Notes: generated by a model from the sequence alone, not told the origin. A stretch of 64,000 nucleotides of DNA from Microbacterium sp. 2FI (GCF_005502885.1 NZ_SCMR01000020.1:20564-84563), one strand, 5' to 3'. Positions 1-10,908 are shown, numbered from the stretch's first letter. Made by a program: numbers and translations.

Positions 1-377
1 AAGGCGAGTTCGATGTAGAACAGCCAGCGCGACGACATCGGGAGCCCGGCGACCTCGATCCAGGCCGAGCTGAAGCCGCTCGCGATGACGACATCGCTGC
101 CATCGAGCACCGGCGGTGCGAGTTCGCCCGAGGTGTACGGCATGTCGGTGACGATCGACGGGTCGTAGGTGAAGGTGACGACCGCGTTGCTGACGAGCGA
201 CACAGCGCTCAGCAGCGCCGCGAGCATCGCGCCGGCGCCGACGAGCGAGGTCGCGAACGACTCGAACCGCGTCAGTCGGCCGGCCGGTGCACGTCGGCGA
301 GAGGCCAGCGTCGCGACGATGACCGCCACGATCACGATCGGCAGTGCGACGAACAGCAGCAGATACTCCCAGCTCAC
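1..377 (-). CDS. Membrane protein of unknown function, 3' part outside window
   Basis: The reading frame starts at a GTG at 377 on the minus strand and is still open at position 1, so only about 125 N-terminal residues are visible. They show one hydrophobic helix at about residues 4-24, a short Arg-rich cytoplasmic stretch, and a second helix at about 45-65, followed by an extracellular-looking region with many Ser, Asp and Pro residues. I do not recognise the family; small DUF2975-like membrane proteins have a similar layout, but that is only a guess. It is transcribed away from clpC. An AT-rich palindrome-bearing stretch lies just upstream. Confidence 0.6.
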   Translation of the reverse strand, partial: MSWEYLLLFVALPIVIVAVIVATLASRRRAPAGRLTRFESFATSLVGAGAMLAALLSAVSLVSNAVVTFTYDPSIVTDMPYTSGELAPPVLDGSDVVIASGFSSAWIEVAGLPMSSRWLFYIELA

Positions 378-389
378 AAGGCGACCCCA

Positions 390-420
390 TATCGATATTC
401 GTTGTTATCGAAAAACGATA
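390..420. promoter_or_regulatory. AT-rich palindromes upstream of the membrane protein gene
   Basis: In otherwise GC-rich DNA this stretch holds TATCGATA (390-397) and the inverted repeat TATCG-N5-CGATA (406-420). It lies between two divergent genes and is probably a promoter or operator for the minus-strand gene starting at 377. The binding protein is unknown. Confidence 0.4.
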
Positions 421-585
421 GGGCCATGGGATGCTGCGCCGCAACCCCGCGGATCACATCAGCCTCGGCATCCACCCCCGCTATGCCCCTGGCGAACACG
501 GGCATGCCGCCCGCGGCCGCTCGTTACCCTCGTTGTAAGGCGCCGTGGGCTTCAACGACCCCAGCCGCCCCGAAGGAGTTGAACG

Positions 586-3114
<2,529 letters not shown>

Positions 3115-3116
3115 GG

Positions 3117-3226
3117 CTTCGTCTCGCTGCGCTCGCTCAGCCCGAGCGCTTCGTCTCGCTTCGCTCGCTCAGCGACCGGTACCCTCGGGTCGCTGAGCGA
3201 GGGAGCGCAGCGACCGAGACGAAGCG
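3117..3226. repeat. Palindromic intergenic repeat, copy 1
   Basis: The left arm (3149-3177) and right arm (3188-3224) are near-perfect reverse complements built on the string CTTCGTCTCGCTTCGCTCGC. An extra half copy lies at 3117-3141. The same element recurs at 7893-7970 and 8690-8724. As RNA it would form a very long hairpin, so it may also end clpC transcription. Confidence 0.85.
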
Positions 3227-3242
3227 GCGGCGCGCCGGGCTC

Positions 3243-3248
3243 TACGCT
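3243..3248 (+). promoter_or_regulatory. -10 box of a probable leaderless promoter (argA)
   Basis: TACGCT is followed by exactly six bases and then ATG 3255, and there is no Shine-Dalgarno site in between. The transcript should start at or next to the A of the start codon. The same geometry recurs at many genes in this window. Confidence 0.6.
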
Positions 3249-3254
3249 TGACCG

Positions 3255-3758
3255 ATGAGCGAGTTCACGGTGCGCCCCGCCACGACGCGCGATGTGCGCG
3301 GCATCCAGGCGATCCTCGAGCCCTTCGTTCAGCGCCGCATCCTCCTCGGCAAAGACCTGGTCGTGCTCTACGAGGCCACGCAGCAGTTCGTCGTGGCGGA
3401 GGATGCCGACGGCAATCTCGTCGGCTGCGGAGCCCTCCACGTCATGTGGGAGGACCTCGGCGAGATCCGCACGCTCATCGTCGTCGACGAATGGCTGCAC
3501 CACGGGGTCGGCCGCGCGATCGTCGAGAGCCTCGAGCACAACGCCCGCACCCTCGGGCTCTCGCGGCTGTTCTGCCTGACGTTCGAGGTCGACTTCTTCC
3601 AGCGCCGCGGATTCGCGCCGATCGGCGAGCAGGTGGTCGACCCCGACGTCTACTCGCAGCTCGTCCGCAGCCCCGACGAGGGCATCGCCGAGTTCCTGGA
3701 TCTCGCTCACGTGAAGCCCAACACCCTCGGCAACACGCGGATGCTGAAGGACCTCTGA
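3255..3758 (+). CDS. argA: Amino-acid N-acetyltransferase (N-acetylglutamate synthase type)
   Basis: This 167-residue GNAT protein resembles the short actinobacterial N-acetylglutamate synthase (Rv2747 type), which makes N-acetylglutamate from glutamate and acetyl-CoA for arginine synthesis. The N-terminal VRPAT strand and the acetyl-CoA loop in the segment VDEWLHHGVGRAIVE (about residues 76-90) are clear. So is a late FFQRRGF motif typical of GNAT folds that recognise acyl acceptors. It lacks the amino-acid-kinase domain of E. coli ArgA, as expected for this subgroup. The gene stands alone with its own leaderless-type promoter. A different amino-acid acetyltransferase remains possible. Confidence 0.82.
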   Translation: MSEFTVRPATTRDVRGIQAILEPFVQRRILLGKDLVVLYEATQQFVVAEDADGNLVGCGALHVMWEDLGEIRTLIVVDEWLHHGVGRAIVESLEHNARTLGLSRLFCLTFEVDFFQRRGFAPIGEQVVDPDVYSQLVRSPDEGIAEFLDLAHVKPNTLGNTRMLKDL

Positions 3759-3795
3759 CCCGCGCGCCGCGCCGGGAGCCCGGCGACACGCCGCC

Positions 3796-3801
3796 TACCC
3801 T
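3796..3801 (+). promoter_or_regulatory. -10 box of a probable leaderless promoter
   Basis: TACCCT is followed by six bases (TGGAGG overlaps them) and ATG 3808. The spacing is identical to that upstream of argA. Confidence 0.5.
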
Positions 3802-3807
3802 GGAGGC

Positions 3808-4512
3808 ATGAGCGGCACCACGCGCAGGCACTCTCCGGCGGTCTACCGCCGGCGCCGCCTGGTTCTGCTGATAGCGCTGCTCGCGATCATCGCCACCGTG
3901 TGGCTGCTCATCGCACAGCCGTGGCGCGGCGCGGCGTCCGAGAACTCGGCATCGACGGATGAGACGACGCAGGATGCTGCGACCGAGCTCCCGATCCCCT
4001 CATCGGGTGCGCCCGCATCGACGCCGGGCGCGACGCCCGAGGCGACACCGGGTGCGGAGGATGCCGAGTCATCGCCCACGCCGTCGGCAACGCTGACGCC
4101 TGCCGCCGATCCGTGCGTCGCGCGAGACATCACCGTCGAGGCCCGCACCGATCAGGACACCTATGGGTCGGGCCAGAACCCGAAGCTGTCGATCCGGCTC
4201 ACCAACAACGGCGCGGACTGCACGCTCAACGTCGGCACGAGCGGCCAGTCGTTCGCGATCTCGAGCGGTTCCGACACGTGGTGGCGCTCGACGGACTGCC
4301 AGACCGAGCCGAGCGACATGATCGTGCTGCTGGCCGCAGGCCAGACGGTCGAGAGTGCGGCGCCGCTCGAGTGGGATCGCACCCGGTCGGCTGTCGGTAC
4401 GTGCGACGCCACCGACCGTCCGCACGCCCCGGGCGGCGGTTCGTCGTACCACCTCGACGTCGAGATCGGCGGCATCGCCTCGACGTCGTCGAAGCAGTTC
4501 CTGCTGTACTGA
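3808..4512 (+). CDS. Membrane-anchored extracellular protein of unknown function
   Basis: The 234-residue product has a basic N-terminus, one hydrophobic helix at about residues 17-37, a long Ser/Thr/Pro/Ala-rich linker (about 45-100) and a compact C-terminal domain of about 130 residues. That domain has four cysteines, which could form disulfides outside the cell, and a beta-rich pattern reminiscent of DUF4232-like extracellular domains. It is probably a type II membrane protein with its globular part on the cell surface. I do not recognise a specific function. It follows argA by 49 bases but has its own -10 box. Confidence 0.8.
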   Translation: MSGTTRRHSPAVYRRRRLVLLIALLAIIATVWLLIAQPWRGAASENSASTDETTQDAATELPIPSSGAPASTPGATPEATPGAEDAESSPTPSATLTPAADPCVARDITVEARTDQDTYGSGQNPKLSIRLTNNGADCTLNVGTSGQSFAISSGSDTWWRSTDCQTEPSDMIVLLAAGQTVESAAPLEWDRTRSAVGTCDATDRPHAPGGGSSYHLDVEIGGIASTSSKQFLLY

Positions 4513-4532
4513 CTCGAGAGTTCCGGCATCCG

Positions 4533-4552
4533 TGTCCCCCGAACGGGGGACA
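4533..4552. terminator. Hairpin after the 3808-4512 gene
   Basis: TGTCCCCC and GGGGGACA pair perfectly around a GAAC loop, 20 bases after the stop codon. There is no T-tract. It probably acts as a terminator or RNA-end stabiliser. Confidence 0.5.
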
Positions 4553-4585
4553 GCACGCGCGCGCCGCGCGGCGTACTCTGGGCCT

Positions 4586-4782
4586 CAGCTCCCGCAATGC
4601 CGACGCTGTCCCCCAGCAGCGGTTCGTACCCCAGCGAACGATCGTGGCCCCTCGGTGAGCAGCAGGCCCTCTCGAACTGCCCCGGATCGGAAGGCGCGAG
4701 AGGGCCGGCTCAGTTCCGGCACAGGGGTCGGGCGAGAAAGAGTGCGGGGCCGGAGCGTCCCCCCGGACCACTCCGACCCCGC
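4586..4782 (+). ncRNA. Candidate C-rich small RNA
   Basis: A -10-like TACTCT at 4574-4579 faces a 220-base stretch with no good reading frame. The stretch contains a perfect 10-bp stem-loop (4665-4674 with 4697-4706) and a second stem (4744-4755 with 4771-4782) whose loop carries six consecutive C residues. More runs of five C lie nearby. Actinobacterial sRNAs such as 6C RNA use C-rich loops to pair with G-rich ribosome sites. This is inference; the region may simply be the 3' end of the permease transcript. Confidence 0.25.
4744..4782 (-). terminator. Probable terminator of the permease gene
   Basis: A 12-bp stem with one mismatch (GCGGGGCCGGAG against CTCCGACCCCGC) lies 21 bases beyond the stop codon of the minus-strand permease gene. 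There is no clear U-tract, as is common for actinobacterial terminators. Confidence 0.45.
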
Positions 4783-4803
4783 GTCCCCCAGGACGCGAAT
4801 GGA

Positions 4804-6366
4804 CTAGGGCTTGTCGCCGAACACTTCCTTCTCCATTGCGTCGTATCCCTCGGCCTGCGGGTCGCCGTGCGTGCCGCCCGACAGTGCATACTCCTCCTCC
4901 GGCGAGAGCACCAGTCGGTGGCGGAAGAACAGCGCGAAGCCGACGAGGATGATGACGTACACGATCGCGATCGCCACGATCGCGGGCTGGAACGCCTCGT
5001 TGAGCAGGAACCCGACGAAGATGAGCGCCGAGATCGCCGCGGCCACGATCGCCCCGGGGATTCCCCAGGGGCTGCGGTACGGACGCTCGACGTTCGGGAG
5101 CTTGCGGCGCAGGATCACGAACGACACCATCTGCAGGAAGTACGCGAGCACCGCGCCCCAGACCGCGATGTTGAGCACGATCGCACCAGCCACGGCGCCC
5201 GCTCCCTCATCGGCGGCGGCGATCGTGTCGAGCACGACGAGCGCGACGAAGCCGATCACGGCACCGACGAGCAGCGCGACCCACGGGGTCTTGCGCTTGC
5301 CGGTGAGCGAGAGGAAGCGCGGGTAGTACCCGGCCCGCGAGAGCGAGTACATGTTGCGGCCGTAGGCGAACATGATGCCCTGCAGCGACGCGAGGAGGCC
5401 GATCAGCGCCAGCAGGGCCAGCACGGCTGCGGCTTCGTCGCCGACGATCGCACGGAAGCCGTCGAGCAGCGGTTCGAGCGAGACGCCCGTCGCGTCGGCG
5501 CCGATGACACCCGTGTTGAGGAAGAGCACGAGGAGTCCGGTCACGATGAGCGTCGCGCGTGCCCAGAGGCCCGCCCGCGGGATGTCGCGCACGGGGTTGT
5601 GCGACTCTTCGGCCGCCAGCGGCAGTTCTTCGATGCCGAGGAAGAACCACATCGCGAAGGGAAGCGCGAAGAGGATCGGCACCACGCCGTGTGGCAGGAA
5701 CTCGGTCTGCCCGGCATCCGGCGCGATGTTCCACAGGTTCGCCCACTCGAAGGCTCCCGTGAAGAGGGCCATGAGTGAGAAGACCAGGATGATGCCGATC
5801 GAGATGACCGAGACGACGATCGCGAACTTGAATGAGATGCTCGCGCCGGCCGCGTTGAGTGCGACGAAGGCGAGGTACAGCACGACGTACCAGGCCCACA
5901 TCATGTTTGCGCCGTCGGCTGAAAGGTCGAAGCCGAGGAGTTCTGCCGTGATCGCGTTGGCGTAAGAAGCCGAGAAGAAGACGATCACCGCGGTCGTCGC
6001 GACGTACTCGATGGTCTCGGCGGCGCCGGTGATCAGGCCGCCCCACGGCCCCATCGCCGACCGCGCGAACGAGTAGGCGCCGCCGGTGTGCGGCATGGCG
6101 GCGGCCATTTCTCCGATCGAGAAGATGAGCCCGTAGTACATCACCACCAGGATGCCGAAGGCGATCAGCATCCCGCCGAAGCCGGCGAAGTCGATGCCGA
6201 AGTTCCAGCCGGAGAAGTCGCCCGAGATGACGGCGGCGACGGCGAGGCCCCACAGGCCCCAGACTCCGGCGCTGCGCTTCAGGCCGCGCTTCTCGAAATA
6301 CTCGTTACCGGCTCGCGTATAGGTCGCTCCGGCAACCTTGGCAGAGCCCTCGCTCGACTGTGACAT
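4804..6366 (-). CDS. APC-family amino acid/amine permease, ethanolamine-permease type
   Basis: The 520-residue protein is a polytopic APC-superfamily transporter with about 12 membrane helices. Near the N-terminus it has the signature of the ethanolamine permease family: a YFEKRGLKRSAG segment, then VISGDFSGWNFG, a PHTGGAYSFAR loop and MGPWGGL. The start ATG at 6366 has GGAGG seven bases upstream; an upstream extension of 44 codons in the same frame has no ribosome site. It is divergent from the gene for a glutamine-synthetase-like ligase, which suggests that it imports the amine that the neighbouring cluster degrades. Ethanolamine is the best guess; a polyamine or an amino acid cannot be excluded. 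Confidence 0.85.
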   Translation of the reverse strand: MSQSSEGSAKVAGATYTRAGNEYFEKRGLKRSAGVWGLWGLAVAAVISGDFSGWNFGIDFAGFGGMLIAFGILVVMYYGLIFSIGEMAAAMPHTGGAYSFARSAMGPWGGLITGAAETIEYVATTAVIVFFSASYANAITAELLGFDLSADGANMMWAWYVVLYLAFVALNAAGASISFKFAIVVSVISIGIILVFSLMALFTGAFEWANLWNIAPDAGQTEFLPHGVVPILFALPFAMWFFLGIEELPLAAEESHNPVRDIPRAGLWARATLIVTGLLVLFLNTGVIGADATGVSLEPLLDGFRAIVGDEAAAVLALLALIGLLASLQGIMFAYGRNMYSLSRAGYYPRFLSLTGKRKTPWVALLVGAVIGFVALVVLDTIAAADEGAGAVAGAIVLNIAVWGAVLAYFLQMVSFVILRRKLPNVERPYRSPWGIPGAIVAAAISALIFVGFLLNEAFQPAIVAIAIVYVIILVGFALFFRHRLVLSPEEEYALSGGTHGDPQAEGYDAMEKEVFGDKP

Positions 6367-6533
6367 CGATCCTCCGTGCACTCGGGTAAGGCGCGGGGGG
6401 TGCGCCATGCGCATGATTGTGGCGCTTATTGGTGGGCTGTGTCTACCTTTGGATCGGAAAATCTCGTTACAGTGGACGCGGGCGCGGCCCGGGGCCACGC
6501 TCGGGTGAACGCCGTGACGGAAGGATGGACCCC
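6367..6533. promoter_or_regulatory. Divergent promoter region between permease and ligase genes
   Basis: The 167-base gap serves both transcripts. On the plus strand a -10-like TACAGT lies at 6468-6473, and GGAAGG at 6519-6524 sits nine bases before ATG 6534. No clear GntR operator is visible to me. Confidence 0.45.
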
Positions 6534-7889
6534 ATGCCGGGCAACCTCAGCGTCTCCGACCTGGACGCGGCGATCGCGTCGGGCGAGATCGACACCGTCG
6601 TCGTCGCGTTCGCCGACGCGCAGGGCCGGCTCGTCGGCAAGCGCGTCTCAGCACGGCTGTTCCAGGAGGAAGTGCTGCCGCACGGCGCCGAGGCCTGCAA
6701 CTACCTGCTGTCGGTCGACGTCGACATGAACACCGTCGACGGCTACGCGATGTCGAGCTGGGAGACCGGCTACGGCGACATGATGCTGCGCTGCGATCCG
6801 GCGACGCTGCGGCGGATCCCGTGGCTGCCGGGCAGTGCGCTCGTGATGGCCGACCTCACGTGGACCGACGGCGCGCCCGTCGTGCAGTCACCGCGCGACA
6901 TCCTGAACCGGCAGCGGGCGCGGTTGGCCGAGCGTGGTCTCGTCGGCTACTCGGGCACCGAGCTCGAATTCATCGTGTTCGACGACTCGTACCGCGCCGC
7001 GTGGGCCAAGGGCTACCGCGACCTGACCCCCTCGACCGACTACAACGTCGACTACGACCTGCTCGCGTCGGGGCGGCTCGAGCCCCTGCTGCGCGACATC
7101 CGCCTGAGCATGGATGCCGCGGGCATGTACTGCGAGGGCGTCAAGGGCGAGTGCAACCTGGGCCAGCAGGAGATCGCGTTCCGCTTCGCCGAGGTGCTCG
7201 AGACCGCCGACCAGCACACGATCTACAAGAACGGCGCGAAGGCCATCGCCGACAAGCACGGCAAGGCGCTCACCTTCATGGCGAAGTTCAACGAGCGCGA
7301 GGGCAACAGCTGCCACATCCACCTGTCGGTGCGGTCCGAGTCGGGCGAGGCGGTCATGGCCGGCGACGGCGCGCACGGCTTCAGCCCGCTCATGGAGCAC
7401 TGGATCGCCGGCATCATCGCGACCCTCCGCGAGTTCACGCTGCTGTACGCGCCCACCATCAACTCCTACAAGCGGTACGCCAAGGGATCGTTCGCCCCGA
7501 CCGGGGTCGCGTGGGGCGTCGACAATCGCACGTGCGCGCTGCGGGTCATCGGGCATGGACCGTCGCTGCGCGTCGAGAACCGCGTGCCCGGGGGCGACGT
7601 CAACCCGTACCTCGCGATCTCGGCGATCATCGCCGGCGGTTTCCACGGCATCGAGCACGAGCTGCCCCTGCCGGCCCCGCTCACCGGCAACGCCTATGCA
7701 TCAGACGTCGATCACCTGCCGACGACGCTGCGCGAGGCGGCGCGGCTCTTCGACGAGTCGGCCATCGCGCGTGCCGCCTTCGGAGACGACATGGTCGAGC
7801 ACTATCTGAACCAGGCGCGCATCGAGATCGAGGCCTACGACGCGGCCGTGACCGATTGGGAGAGGGTACGTGGATTCGAGCGCCTCTGA
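6534..7889 (+). CDS. Glutamine-synthetase-like gamma-glutamyl-amine ligase (GlnA4/PuuA type)
   Basis: The 451-residue protein has the glutamine synthetase fold: an N-terminal beta-grasp part, the GTELEFIVFD active-site strand, the EGVKGECNLGQQE segment that binds metal and glutamate, GNSCHIHLS, the ATP-binding RYAKGSFAP loop and the late NPYLAISA motif. Glutamine-synthetase homologues beside amine permeases join glutamate to an amine instead of ammonia; examples are PuuA for putrescine and Streptomyces GlnA4 for ethanolamine. ATG 6534 is preferred over the in-frame ATG at 6525 because the GGAAGG ribosome site ends directly before the latter. The next gene starts inside its last codons (20-base overlap), which indicates translational coupling. 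Confidence 0.85.
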   Translation: MPGNLSVSDLDAAIASGEIDTVVVAFADAQGRLVGKRVSARLFQEEVLPHGAEACNYLLSVDVDMNTVDGYAMSSWETGYGDMMLRCDPATLRRIPWLPGSALVMADLTWTDGAPVVQSPRDILNRQRARLAERGLVGYSGTELEFIVFDDSYRAAWAKGYRDLTPSTDYNVDYDLLASGRLEPLLRDIRLSMDAAGMYCEGVKGECNLGQQEIAFRFAEVLETADQHTIYKNGAKAIADKHGKALTFMAKFNEREGNSCHIHLSVRSESGEAVMAGDGAHGFSPLMEHWIAGIIATLREFTLLYAPTINSYKRYAKGSFAPTGVAWGVDNRTCALRVIGHGPSLRVENRVPGGDVNPYLAISAIIAGGFHGIEHELPLPAPLTGNAYASDVDHLPTTLREAARLFDESAIARAAFGDDMVEHYLNQARIEIEAYDAAVTDWERVRGFERL

Positions 7890-8745
7890 CCGCGTTTCGT
7901 CTCGCTTCGCTCGCTCAACGACCGAGACTCCGGTCGTTGAGCGAGGGAGCGAAGCGACCGAGACGAAACGCCCCGTCATCGGCCTGACGACCTACCTCGA
8001 GCAGGCGAAGCAGGGGGTGTGGGACGTGCGTGCCGCGTTCCTGCCGCAGCAGTACTTCGACGCCGTCACCGCCTCGGGCGGCATCGCCGTGCTGCTGCCA
8101 CCCCAGCCCGGGCCCGAGAGTGCGGCCCCCGCGGTTCTCGACGGACTCGACGGCCTCATCCTCACGGGAGGCCTGGACGTTCAGCCCGAGCTGTATGGCG
8201 CCGTGCGGCATCCGCTCACCGATCCCGCGCGCCCCGATCGTGACGCGTGGGAGCTCGCGCTCTTCGCGGGGGCCGAGGAGCGACGGATGCCGGTGCTCGC
8301 GATCTGCCGAGGACTCCAGCTCGTGAACGTTGCGCGCGGCGGCACGCTGCACCAGCACCTGCCCGAAGCCCTCGGCACCGAGCGCTACCGCATCGGCGGC
8401 GGCGTCTTCGCGACGAACGAGGTGCACGTGAGCGAAGGATCGCGCCTCGCCGAGCAGATCGGCGCCGGGGGTTTCGCCGTGCACAGCTACCACCACCAGG
8501 GCGTCGACCGGCTGGGCGAGGGCCTCGTCGTCACGGCGCAGACCGACGACGGACTCGTGCAGGCCTTCGAGTCGGCAGGCGACGGCTATCTCGTCGGCGT
8601 GCAGTGGCACCCGGAGGAGAACGCCGAAGACCGCCGGCTCTTCGCCGGGCTCGTCGCCGAGGCCGCTGCCTTCAGTGTTGCTGGGCGCGGGTCGGCGAGC
8701 GAGGAGCGCAGCGACGAGACGAAGCGGAGGGAGGTACACGCATGA
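7870..8745 (+). CDS. Class I glutamine amidotransferase-like gamma-glutamyl hydrolase (PuuD type) with repeat-encoded ends
   Basis: The core (about residues 34-270) is a peptidase C26 hydrolase that cleaves gamma-glutamyl amides to release glutamate. The nucleophile is Cys146 in AICRGLQ, and His247 and Glu249 lie in VQWHPEE. The pathway role would be freeing the oxidised amine product from its glutamyl carrier. Translation starts at GTG 7870 behind GAGAGGG and overlaps the ligase gene. The first 33 residues and roughly the last 20 are not part of the family core. They are encoded by two copies of the palindromic repeat that lies after clpC, inserted in frame at both ends. A start at a later codon would have no ribosome site, so the extension is probably translated. 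Confidence 0.85.
   Translation: MDSSASDRVSSRFARSTTETPVVERGSEATETKRPVIGLTTYLEQAKQGVWDVRAAFLPQQYFDAVTASGGIAVLLPPQPGPESAAPAVLDGLDGLILTGGLDVQPELYGAVRHPLTDPARPDRDAWELALFAGAEERRMPVLAICRGLQLVNVARGGTLHQHLPEALGTERYRIGGGVFATNEVHVSEGSRLAEQIGAGGFAVHSYHHQGVDRLGEGLVVTAQTDDGLVQAFESAGDGYLVGVQWHPEENAEDRRLFAGLVAEAAAFSVAGRGSASEERSDETKRREVHA
7893..7970. repeat. Palindromic repeat, copy 2, inside a coding region
   Basis: The arms 7893-7924 and 7931-7970 pair almost perfectly. The element lies inside the start of the hydrolase gene and is translated as a Ser/Thr/Arg/Glu-rich leader of about 26 residues. Confidence 0.9.
8690..8724. repeat. Palindromic repeat, half copy 3, inside a coding region
   Basis: This matches the right arm of the other copies with a few small deletions. 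It encodes the C-terminal tail of the hydrolase (GRGSASEERSDETK). It ends just before the GGAGGGAGG ribosome site of the aldehyde dehydrogenase gene. Confidence 0.75.
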
Positions 8746-10106
8746 GCGAGACGTTCACCCTGGTCAACCCGGCGACCGGGCGGGGGTTCCGCGAGGTTCG
8801 GCGCGCGAGCCTCGACGAGGTCGATGCGACCATCGCCCGGGCCGTCGTCGTGCAGCGCGCGTGGGCCGGCGTCGCGCCGGTCGCGCGCGCGGACGCGCTG
8901 CGTCGCTTCGCGCGGGTCGTCGAGGAGCACGTCGAGGAGCTCGCTCAGCTCGAGGTGCTGAACTCGGGCCACCCGATCGAGTCGGCGCGATGGGAGGCGT
9001 CGCACGTCGCCCAGGTGCTGAACTTCTACGCCGGCGCCCCCGAGCGGCTGAGCGGGCAGCAGATTCCCGTGTCGGGCGGCCTCGACGTGACCTTCCACGA
9101 GCCGTACGGCGTGGTCGGGATCATCGTGCCGTGGAACTTCCCCATGACGATCGCGTCGTGGGGCTTCGCGCCGGCGCTCGCCGCGGGCAACGCGGTCGTG
9201 CTGAAGCCCGCCGAGCTCACGCCGCTGACAGCGATCCGCCTCGGCGAACTCGCGGTCGAGGCGGGGCTGCCGGAGGGGCTGTTCGCGGTCGTGACCGGAT
9301 CGGGATCGCTCGTCGGCCAGCGCTTCGTCTCGCACCCCAACGTGCGGAAGGTCGTCTTCACCGGATCGACCGAGGTCGGCATCGACGTCGCGGCCGGGTG
9401 TGCTCGCGGCCTCAAGCCGGTGACGCTCGAACTCGGCGGCAAGAGCGCCAACATCGTCTTCGACGACGCGAACCTCGAACTCGCCGCTGCCGCAGCCCCG
9501 GGCGCCGTGTTCGACAACGCCGGCCAGGACTGCTGCGCGCGCAGCCGCATCCTCGTGCAGCGAAGCGTGTACGACCGGTTCCTCGAGCTGCTCGAACCCG
9601 CCGTCGCCGCGTGGCGGGTGGGCGACCCCGCGCTGGAGTCCACACAGATGGGCCCGCTCATCTCGGCATCCCATCGCGACACCGTCGCCGGCTTCCTCGA
9701 GGGTGCCCACATCGCGTTCCGCGGGAGCGCGCCCGAAGGCGACGGGTTCTGGATGCCGCCGGCGGTGGTCCTCGCCGGGCGCGACGACCGGATCGCCCGG
9801 GACGAGGTCTTCGGCCCGGTCGTGGCCGTGCTGCCCTTCGACGACGAGGCCGACGGCATCCGCCTCGCGAACGACACGATCTACGGGCTCGCCGGCTCGA
9901 TCTGGACCGAGAACCTCGGCCGTGCCGTGCGCGTCTCGCGTGCGGTGAAGAGCGGCGTGCTGTCGGTGAATTCGCACGCGTCGGTGCGGTACTGGACACC
10001 CTTCGGGGGCATGAAGGCCTCGGGACTCGGCCGTGAGCTCGGACCGGATGCCGCCGAGCACTTCACCGAGACCAAGAACGTCTTCTTCGCGACGGATCCG
10101 TCGTGA
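8742..10106 (+). CDS. NAD(P)-dependent aldehyde dehydrogenase
   Basis: This 454-residue aldehyde dehydrogenase has the VPWNFP substrate/cofactor loop, the FTGSTEVG Rossmann motif, general base Glu230 in LELGGKS and catalytic Cys264 in GQDCCA. It would oxidise the aldehyde made from the gamma-glutamylated amine, as PuuC does in the putrescine pathway. The start ATG 8742 overlaps the hydrolase stop codon by four bases (ATGA) and has a strong GGAGGGAGG site. Its place between hydrolase and short-chain dehydrogenase genes supports a role in one catabolic operon. The exact substrate cannot be read from sequence. Confidence 0.9.
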   Translation: MSETFTLVNPATGRGFREVRRASLDEVDATIARAVVVQRAWAGVAPVARADALRRFARVVEEHVEELAQLEVLNSGHPIESARWEASHVAQVLNFYAGAPERLSGQQIPVSGGLDVTFHEPYGVVGIIVPWNFPMTIASWGFAPALAAGNAVVLKPAELTPLTAIRLGELAVEAGLPEGLFAVVTGSGSLVGQRFVSHPNVRKVVFTGSTEVGIDVAAGCARGLKPVTLELGGKSANIVFDDANLELAAAAAPGAVFDNAGQDCCARSRILVQRSVYDRFLELLEPAVAAWRVGDPALESTQMGPLISASHRDTVAGFLEGAHIAFRGSAPEGDGFWMPPAVVLAGRDDRIARDEVFGPVVAVLPFDDEADGIRLANDTIYGLAGSIWTENLGRAVRVSRAVKSGVLSVNSHASVRYWTPFGGMKASGLGRELGPDAAEHFTETKNVFFATDPS

Positions 10107-10134
10107 GCACAGCTCAGAACCAGAAGGGAACAGC

Positions 10135-10908
10135 ATGGATCTGACCCAGCGACTGAAAGACCGCGTCGCCATCATCACCGGCGGCGCATCGGGCATCGGC
10201 CTCGCCACCGCACGGCGGTTCGCAGCCGAGGGGGCCTTCGTCGTGATCGCCGACCTCGACCCGGCCACGGGTGAAGCCGCGGCATCCGAGGTCGGAGGTG
10301 TCTTCCGCCGTCTCGACGTGGCCGACGAGGCGCTTGTGAACGAGGTGTTCGACGGCGTCGCGGCCGATTTCGGCCGCCTCGACATCGCCTTCAACAACGC
10401 CGGCATCTCTCCCGCCGACGACGACTCGATCGAGACCACCGAGCTGCCGGCGTGGGATCGGGTGCAGGACGTCAACCTCAAGAGCGTGTATCTGTGCTCG
10501 CGAGCGGCGCTGCGGCACATGGTGCCCGCGGGCCGCGGGTCGATCATCAACACCGCCTCGTTCGTGGCGCTGCTGGGCTCGGCGACGTCGCAGATCTCGT
10601 ACACGGCGTCCAAGGGGGGCGTGCTCGCGATGACCCGCGAGCTGGGTGTGCAGTTCGCGCGGCAGGGGATCCGTGTGAACGCGCTGTGCCCCGGACCCGT
10701 GAACACCCCGCTCCTGCAGGAGCTGTTCGCGAAAGACCCCGAGCGCGCGCAGCGCCGGCTCGTGCACGTGCCGGTCGGCCGATTCGCCGAGCCCGAAGAG
10801 ATGGCGGCAGCCGTCGCCTTCCTCGCCTCGGACGACGCGTCATTCATCACGGCGACCGCCTTCGTCGTCGACGGCGGCATCACCAACGCCTACGTGACGC
10901 CGCTCTGA
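10135..10908 (+). CDS. Short-chain dehydrogenase/reductase (SDR)
   Basis: This is a classical 257-residue SDR with NAD(P)-binding TGGASGIG at residues 15-22, NNAG at 87-90, and catalytic Ser142, Tyr156 and Lys160 (YTASK). The C-terminal FVVDGG motif is typical. Asp in the IADLD strand suggests a preference for NAD+. In this cluster it could oxidise a hydroxyl group, for example gamma-glutamyl-ethanolamide to its aldehyde, which would give the aldehyde dehydrogenase its substrate. This role is inferred from context only. The start is supported by AGAAGGGA about six bases before ATG 10135. Confidence 0.88.
   Translation: MDLTQRLKDRVAIITGGASGIGLATARRFAAEGAFVVIADLDPATGEAAASEVGGVFRRLDVADEALVNEVFDGVAADFGRLDIAFNNAGISPADDDSIETTELPAWDRVQDVNLKSVYLCSRAALRHMVPAGRGSIINTASFVALLGSATSQISYTASKGGVLAMTRELGVQFARQGIRVNALCPGPVNTPLLQELFAKDPERAQRRLVHVPVGRFAEPEEMAAAVAFLASDDASFITATAFVVDGGITNAYVTPL

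Noticed and set aside
6417..6533. Upstream extension of the ligase gene
   Set aside because: The extra 39 codons contain the promoter and ribosome site and show no similarity to the glutamine synthetase N-terminus.
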